Notes under the pieces: model-generated
Told to the model about the DNA's origin: nothing
What the model saw: the letters and a program-made list of their open reading frames with translations, nothing else
Database searches by the model: none
DNA from: Pseudonocardia sp. ICBG1293
GTDB lineage: Bacteria; Actinomycetota; Actinomycetes; Mycobacteriales; Pseudonocardiaceae
Assembly (NCBI RefSeq): GCF_020131355.1
Contig: NZ_JAHLEL010000044.1
Coordinates: forward strand, 62,001 to 126,000
DNA: 64,000 bases
Reading direction: 5' to 3'
Part shown: piece by piece, positions 60,869-64,000 of the stretch
How positions within the stretch are numbered: position 1 is the stretch's first letter
Layout: each line of letters starts with the position of its first letter
Program-made: the position numbers and the translations under genes

Positions 60869-61780
60869 GTGACCCCGCCCCGGGCCGTGGTGGCGCTCGC
60901 CGCGCTGCTCACCCTGATCCTCGCCGGCTGCTCCGGCCCCGCCGGCGACGCGTCCGGCTCCGCCGATGCGACCCGTACCGTCGCGACCGCGCGCGGTGAG
61001 GTCACCGTCCCGGCGGCCCCGCAGCGCGTCGTCGTCCTGGAGCCGGTCCAGCTCGACACCGCCGTCGCGCTCGACGCCGAACCGGTGGGCGCGGCCGTTC
61101 TGTCCGAGGGCACCGGCGTGCCCGCCTACCTGGGCGAGCCCGGCACGCGGGTCACCGTGGTCGGCACCGTCGCGGCACCCGACCTGGAGCGCATCGCCGC
61201 GCAGCAGCCGGACCTGATCCTCGGGACCGAGTCCCGGCACGCCGCGCTGTACGACCGGCTCAGCGCGATCGCCCCGACCGCGTTCCTCGCCTCGCAGGCC
61301 GACCCGTGGCGGGACAACGTCCGTTTCGTGGGCCGGGCGCTCGGCCGCGAGGCCGGGACCGAGCAGCTGCTCACCCGCTACGAGGACCGGTGCGCCGAGG
61401 TCGCCCGCACCCACGACACCGCAGGGCGCACCGCGCAGATGATCCGTCCGCGCGACGGTCTCCTCACCCTGTACGGGCCGACCTCGTTCGCGGGCAGCAC
61501 CCTGGAGTGCGCCGGGTTCACCATCCCGGCCCGGGACTGGGAGAACTCGATCTCGGTGGACCTCTCCCCCGAGCTCGTGCAGCAGGCCCGCGCCGACGAG
61601 GTGTTCCTGACCGCGGCCGACCCGTCGGCGGCCTCGGCGGTGCCGCCCTCCGTGGCGGCGGTGCGCGGTCAGGCCTTCCCCCGGCTGCACCCGGTCGACC
61701 AGTCGGTCTGGATCACCGGGGTGGGTCCGCTCGGCGGGCAGAAGGTGCTCGACGACATCGAGCGGGTCCTGGCCCGGTGA
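60869..61780 (+). CDS. Iron-siderophore ABC transporter substrate-binding lipoprotein
   Basis: 303 residues. The signal peptide ends in the lipobox LAGC, so it is anchored in the membrane exterior. The FecB/BtuF fold has APQRVVVLEPVQLDTAVAL and DLERIAAQQPDLILGTE. An iron box lies just upstream. The gene is GTGA-coupled to a siderophore-interacting protein, but no permease or ATPase genes follow. Confidence 0.92.
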   Translation: MTPPRAVVALAALLTLILAGCSGPAGDASGSADATRTVATARGEVTVPAAPQRVVVLEPVQLDTAVALDAEPVGAAVLSEGTGVPAYLGEPGTRVTVVGTVAAPDLERIAAQQPDLILGTESRHAALYDRLSAIAPTAFLASQADPWRDNVRFVGRALGREAGTEQLLTRYEDRCAEVARTHDTAGRTAQMIRPRDGLLTLYGPTSFAGSTLECAGFTIPARDWENSISVDLSPELVQQARADEVFLTAADPSAASAVPPSVAAVRGQAFPRLHPVDQSVWITGVGPLGGQKVLDDIERVLAR

Positions 61781-62609
61781 CCGCCTTCGCCGGGTCGCCG
61801 AACGTCCTGTTCGCCGCGCGGGTGCTCGCCGTCGGCGTGCTGTCGCCGGGGTTCCGGCGGATCGTCCTGGGCGGGCCTGCGCTGTCCCGGTTCGCCCCGC
61901 ACGGCCGTGACCAGCGGATCAAGCTGCTGGTGCCACCCGACGACGGGTACCCGGCGGTCCTGGAGCCCGGGCTGGTCGAGCACGAGTGGAGGGCCCGGCT
62001 GCGGGCGCTGCCCGCACAGATCCGGCCGGTGATGCGCAGCTACACCCCCGCCGCGGTCCGGCCGGACCGCGGCGAGGTCGACCTCGACGTGTTCGGCCAC
62101 GCCCGGCCGGGGCCGGCGAGCGCGTGGGCGGCGGCGGCGCGCCCCGGCGACGCCGTGCTGCTGTCCGGTCCGGACGCACGGCGGGGGAACCCCGACCACG
62201 GCGTGCAGTGGCCCCCGGGCAGGCCACCGAGCTGCTGATCACCGGCGACGAGACGGCACTGCCCGCGGTGCGCGGGATCCTGGCCTCGCTGGGGCCGCGG
62301 CACCGCGGGCGGGTGCTGGTCGAGGTCGGCGACCCGGCCGATGCCGTCGGCCTCACCGCCACCCACCCGGGCCGCACCGTCGAGCTGTGCCGGCGGCCCG
62401 GGCGGCCGTTGCTCGACGCCGTCGCCGACTGGACGCGGGCCCACGGTGCCGCGGCGGCCCGTCTGGGCGACCGCTTCTACGCCTGGAACGCGACCGAGAG
62501 CACCCGGGTCGCACGGCTGCGCCGGATGCTGCACGACGCCGGCGTCGCGCCGGAGCGGGTGCACGCGCAGGGCTACTGGCACGACCGGCCCCGTCCCGCT
62601 GCCCGCTGA
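61777..62609 (+). pseudogene. Siderophore-interacting protein (flavin reductase), single-base frameshift
   Basis: The first part (to about 62210) holds the FAD domain with IRPVMRSYTPAAVR and DLDVFGHARPGPASAWA; the second continues in another frame with GQATELLITGDETALPAVRGIL and the C-terminal RMLHDAGVAPERVHAQGYW. The natural junction would read TGG-GCC; here one G is missing at about 62210, so translation ends at 62238. The intact product would be about 277 residues and would reduce ferric siderophores with NAD(P)H. Pseudogene or sequence error. Confidence 0.85.
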
Positions 62610-62630
62610 TCACCCGCGCGTCACTCCGGT

Positions 62631-63638
62631 GTGTCCGTGCGGCCACCCCCGGGGCGCAGCGTTGCCACCGTGGACGAGACACCGGTCGAGCCCCGGGCCG
62701 ACGCCCCCGACGCCCTCCTCCCGCACCCTGCGGCCGCCGACCCCGCGACGTTCCGGGTCGACGACTCCGACGACGACGACCCCACCCTGGTCGGCCCCGA
62801 AGGCAGCCCGGTCGACACCTGGCGTCAGGGCTATCCCTACGACGACCGGCTCTCCCGCGTCGAGTACGAGCGCCAGAAGCGGCTGCTGCAGATCGAGCTG
62901 CTGAAGCTGCAGAACTGGGTCAAGGACACCGGGAACCGGATCGTCGTGCTGTTCGAGGGACGCGACGCCGCGGGCAAGGGCGGCACGATCAAGCGGTTCA
63001 CCGAGCACCTCAACCCGCGCGGCTGCCGGGTGGTGGCGCTGGAGAAGCCGACCGAGCGCGAGGCCGGGCAGTGGTACTTCCAGCGCTACGTCGGGCATCT
63101 CCCCTCGGCCGGCGAGATCGTGCTGTTCGACCGGTCCTGGTACAACCGGGCCGGGGTCGAGCGGGTCATGGGCTTCACCGACCCGCGCTCCTACATGGAG
63201 TTCCTGCGCGCCACCCCGGAGCTGGAGCGGATGCTCGTCCGCTCGGGGATCCAGCTGGTCAAGCTGTGGTTCTCGGTCTCGCGCGACGAGCAGCGCACCC
63301 GGTTCCTGATCCGCCAGGTCGACCCCGTGCGCCAGTGGAAGCTGTCCCCGATGGACCTCGCCTCGCTCGACAAGTGGGAGGCCTACACCGAGGCCAAGGA
63401 GGCGATGTTCTTCTACACCGACACCAAGGACGCCCCCTGGACGGTGATCAAGAGCAACGACAAGAAGCGGGCGCGCCTGGAGGCGATGCGCCACGTCCTG
63501 GGCCTGTTCGACTACCCGGGCAAGGACACCGGGGTGGCCTCCCCGCCGGACCGGCTGATCGTCGGGCCGGCCGCGGAGATGTTCGAGCAGGACGAGGGAC
63601 CGCACCGTTTCCCCCCGCTGGCCGACCGGCGCCACTGA
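62631..63638 (+). CDS. ppk2: Polyphosphate kinase 2
   Basis: 335 residues, class I PPK2: Walker A FEGRDAAGKGGTIKRF, lid PTEREAGQWYFQRYVGHLP, Walker B IVLFDRSWYNRAGVERVMGF. It uses polyphosphate to phosphorylate ADP or GDP. The first 65 residues are an acidic tail. The start is uncertain; GTG 62670 would shorten it by 13 residues. Neither has a clear Shine-Dalgarno. Confidence 0.93.
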   Translation: MSVRPPPGRSVATVDETPVEPRADAPDALLPHPAAADPATFRVDDSDDDDPTLVGPEGSPVDTWRQGYPYDDRLSRVEYERQKRLLQIELLKLQNWVKDTGNRIVVLFEGRDAAGKGGTIKRFTEHLNPRGCRVVALEKPTEREAGQWYFQRYVGHLPSAGEIVLFDRSWYNRAGVERVMGFTDPRSYMEFLRATPELERMLVRSGIQLVKLWFSVSRDEQRTRFLIRQVDPVRQWKLSPMDLASLDKWEAYTEAKEAMFFYTDTKDAPWTVIKSNDKKRARLEAMRHVLGLFDYPGKDTGVASPPDRLIVGPAAEMFEQDEGPHRFPPLADRRH

Positions 63639-63665
63639 CCGGTCGACCCGCCGCGGGGACGGCGC

Positions 63666-64000
63666 TCAGGCGGGCTCGGCCACCAGCGTCATGGTCAGCG
63701 AGTGGCCCACACCGAGGCCGGGCCCGGCGGCACGTTCGAGGCCGAGCAGGGCGCGGGAGAGCCGCGCGGCGTCGGCACCGGCGAGCGGCCCCGCCCCCCG
63801 GTACGGCTCCAGGGCGCCGTTCCACCGGTCGGCGAAACCGCGCAGCCAGGTCAGCACCTCCGCGGGTGCCCCCTCGGTCGCCGGGGTGAAGTGCAGGTCG
63901 TCCGGGTCGACCCGGGCCGGGTCGCGGACCAGGTCGTTCACCAGGGTCCGGAAGCGCGGTACGGACGGGTGGAAGGTCCCGGTCGCGGTGTGCCGACCGA
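63666..64000 (-). CDS. Partial hypothetical protein at window edge
   Basis: The C-terminal part of a minus-strand gene that continues past the right edge; the frame stays open to base 64000. Visible features are TLVNDLVRDPARVDPDDLHF, a helix-rich segment and a C-terminal GVGHSLTMTLVAEPA. No recognised domain. Its 3' end faces PPK2. Confidence 0.5.
   Translation of the reverse strand, partial: GRHTATGTFHPSVPRFRTLVNDLVRDPARVDPDDLHFTPATEGAPAEVLTWLRGFADRWNGALEPYRGAGPLAGADAARLSRALLGLERAAGPGLGVGHSLTMTLVAEPA

Noticed and set aside
1..64000. tRNA, rRNA, CRISPR-Cas, toxin-antitoxin, prophage or replication-origin features
   Set aside because: I looked for cloverleaf and rRNA motifs, repeat arrays, phage structural genes and DnaA-box clusters and saw none that I could support.

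Overview
The window looks like chromosomal DNA of a high-GC actinobacterium (roughly three quarters G+C by eye). Gene starts are often GTG, genes are packed with 4-base ATGA/GTGA overlaps, and there is a mycobacterial-style recC-recB-recD cluster, a sortase, an excalibur protein and conservon-like histidine-kinase protein sequence. A member of the Pseudonocardiales (for example Pseudonocardia) is my best guess; this is inference, as there is no rRNA or marker gene here to prove it. I see no tRNA, rRNA, CRISPR array, prophage or replication origin.

Layout. 0.4-14 kb is mixed housekeeping: a Tat-exported PhoD phosphatase, a pair of overlapping acyl-CoA dehydrogenases, HrpB helicase, a sortase next to an excalibur protein, a threonine-dehydratase-type enzyme, an MFS transporter, an MDR oxidoreductase, a TMEM175-type channel, a VOC protein and a small AT-hook-like protein. 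14-22.5 kb is a damaged locus. An APC permease is followed by an IclR regulator that an IS110-family element has cut in two. An IS630-family element lies next, then a second APC permease coupled to a copper amine oxidase that has lost 11 bases beside its cofactor tyrosine. It reads as a decaying amine uptake and oxidation locus.

22.7-35 kb holds a peroxiredoxin, a TetR regulator, a heme oxygenase with a strong palindromic operator and an iron-box-like site, an unusual zinc-finger SDR protein, and recCBD. 35-39.2 kb has a DedA-like membrane protein, then a co-directional run of GNAT, NUDIX, Rho_N, formyl-THF cyclo-ligase-like, macro-domain and gamma-carbonic-anhydrase genes. 39.2-43 kb has a PadR/HAAS pair embedded in IS debris: two IS5 fragments, a nearly intact IS5 copy, and an IS701 element inserted exactly at the junction of two abutting IS5 copies.

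43-50 kb has a TetR/P450 divergent pair, an APH-type kinase, a xylulokinase-IclR operon, a DinB-type protein and an AraC regulator. 50-54.5 kb is a minus-strand operon (LysE exporter, GntP-type permease, CaiB-type CoA-transferase, HMG-CoA-lyase-type enzyme) that looks like uptake, CoA activation and cleavage of a branched hydroxy acid. 54.5-64 kb has an RluA-type pseudouridine synthase, an orphan conservon-like ATPase-fold protein, a YciO/Sua5 protein, formamidase, SDR and PhyH enzymes, an iron-boxed siderophore-binding lipoprotein with a frameshifted siderophore-interacting protein, PPK2, and a partial gene at the right edge.

Two signals cross the whole window. At least ten genes have a TANNNT -10 hexamer only 6-8 bases before the start codon and no Shine-Dalgarno, so they probably make leaderless mRNAs. 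The other is the IS110 element, whose non-coding end is where an IS110 bridge RNA would be encoded and contains a short match to its own insertion site.
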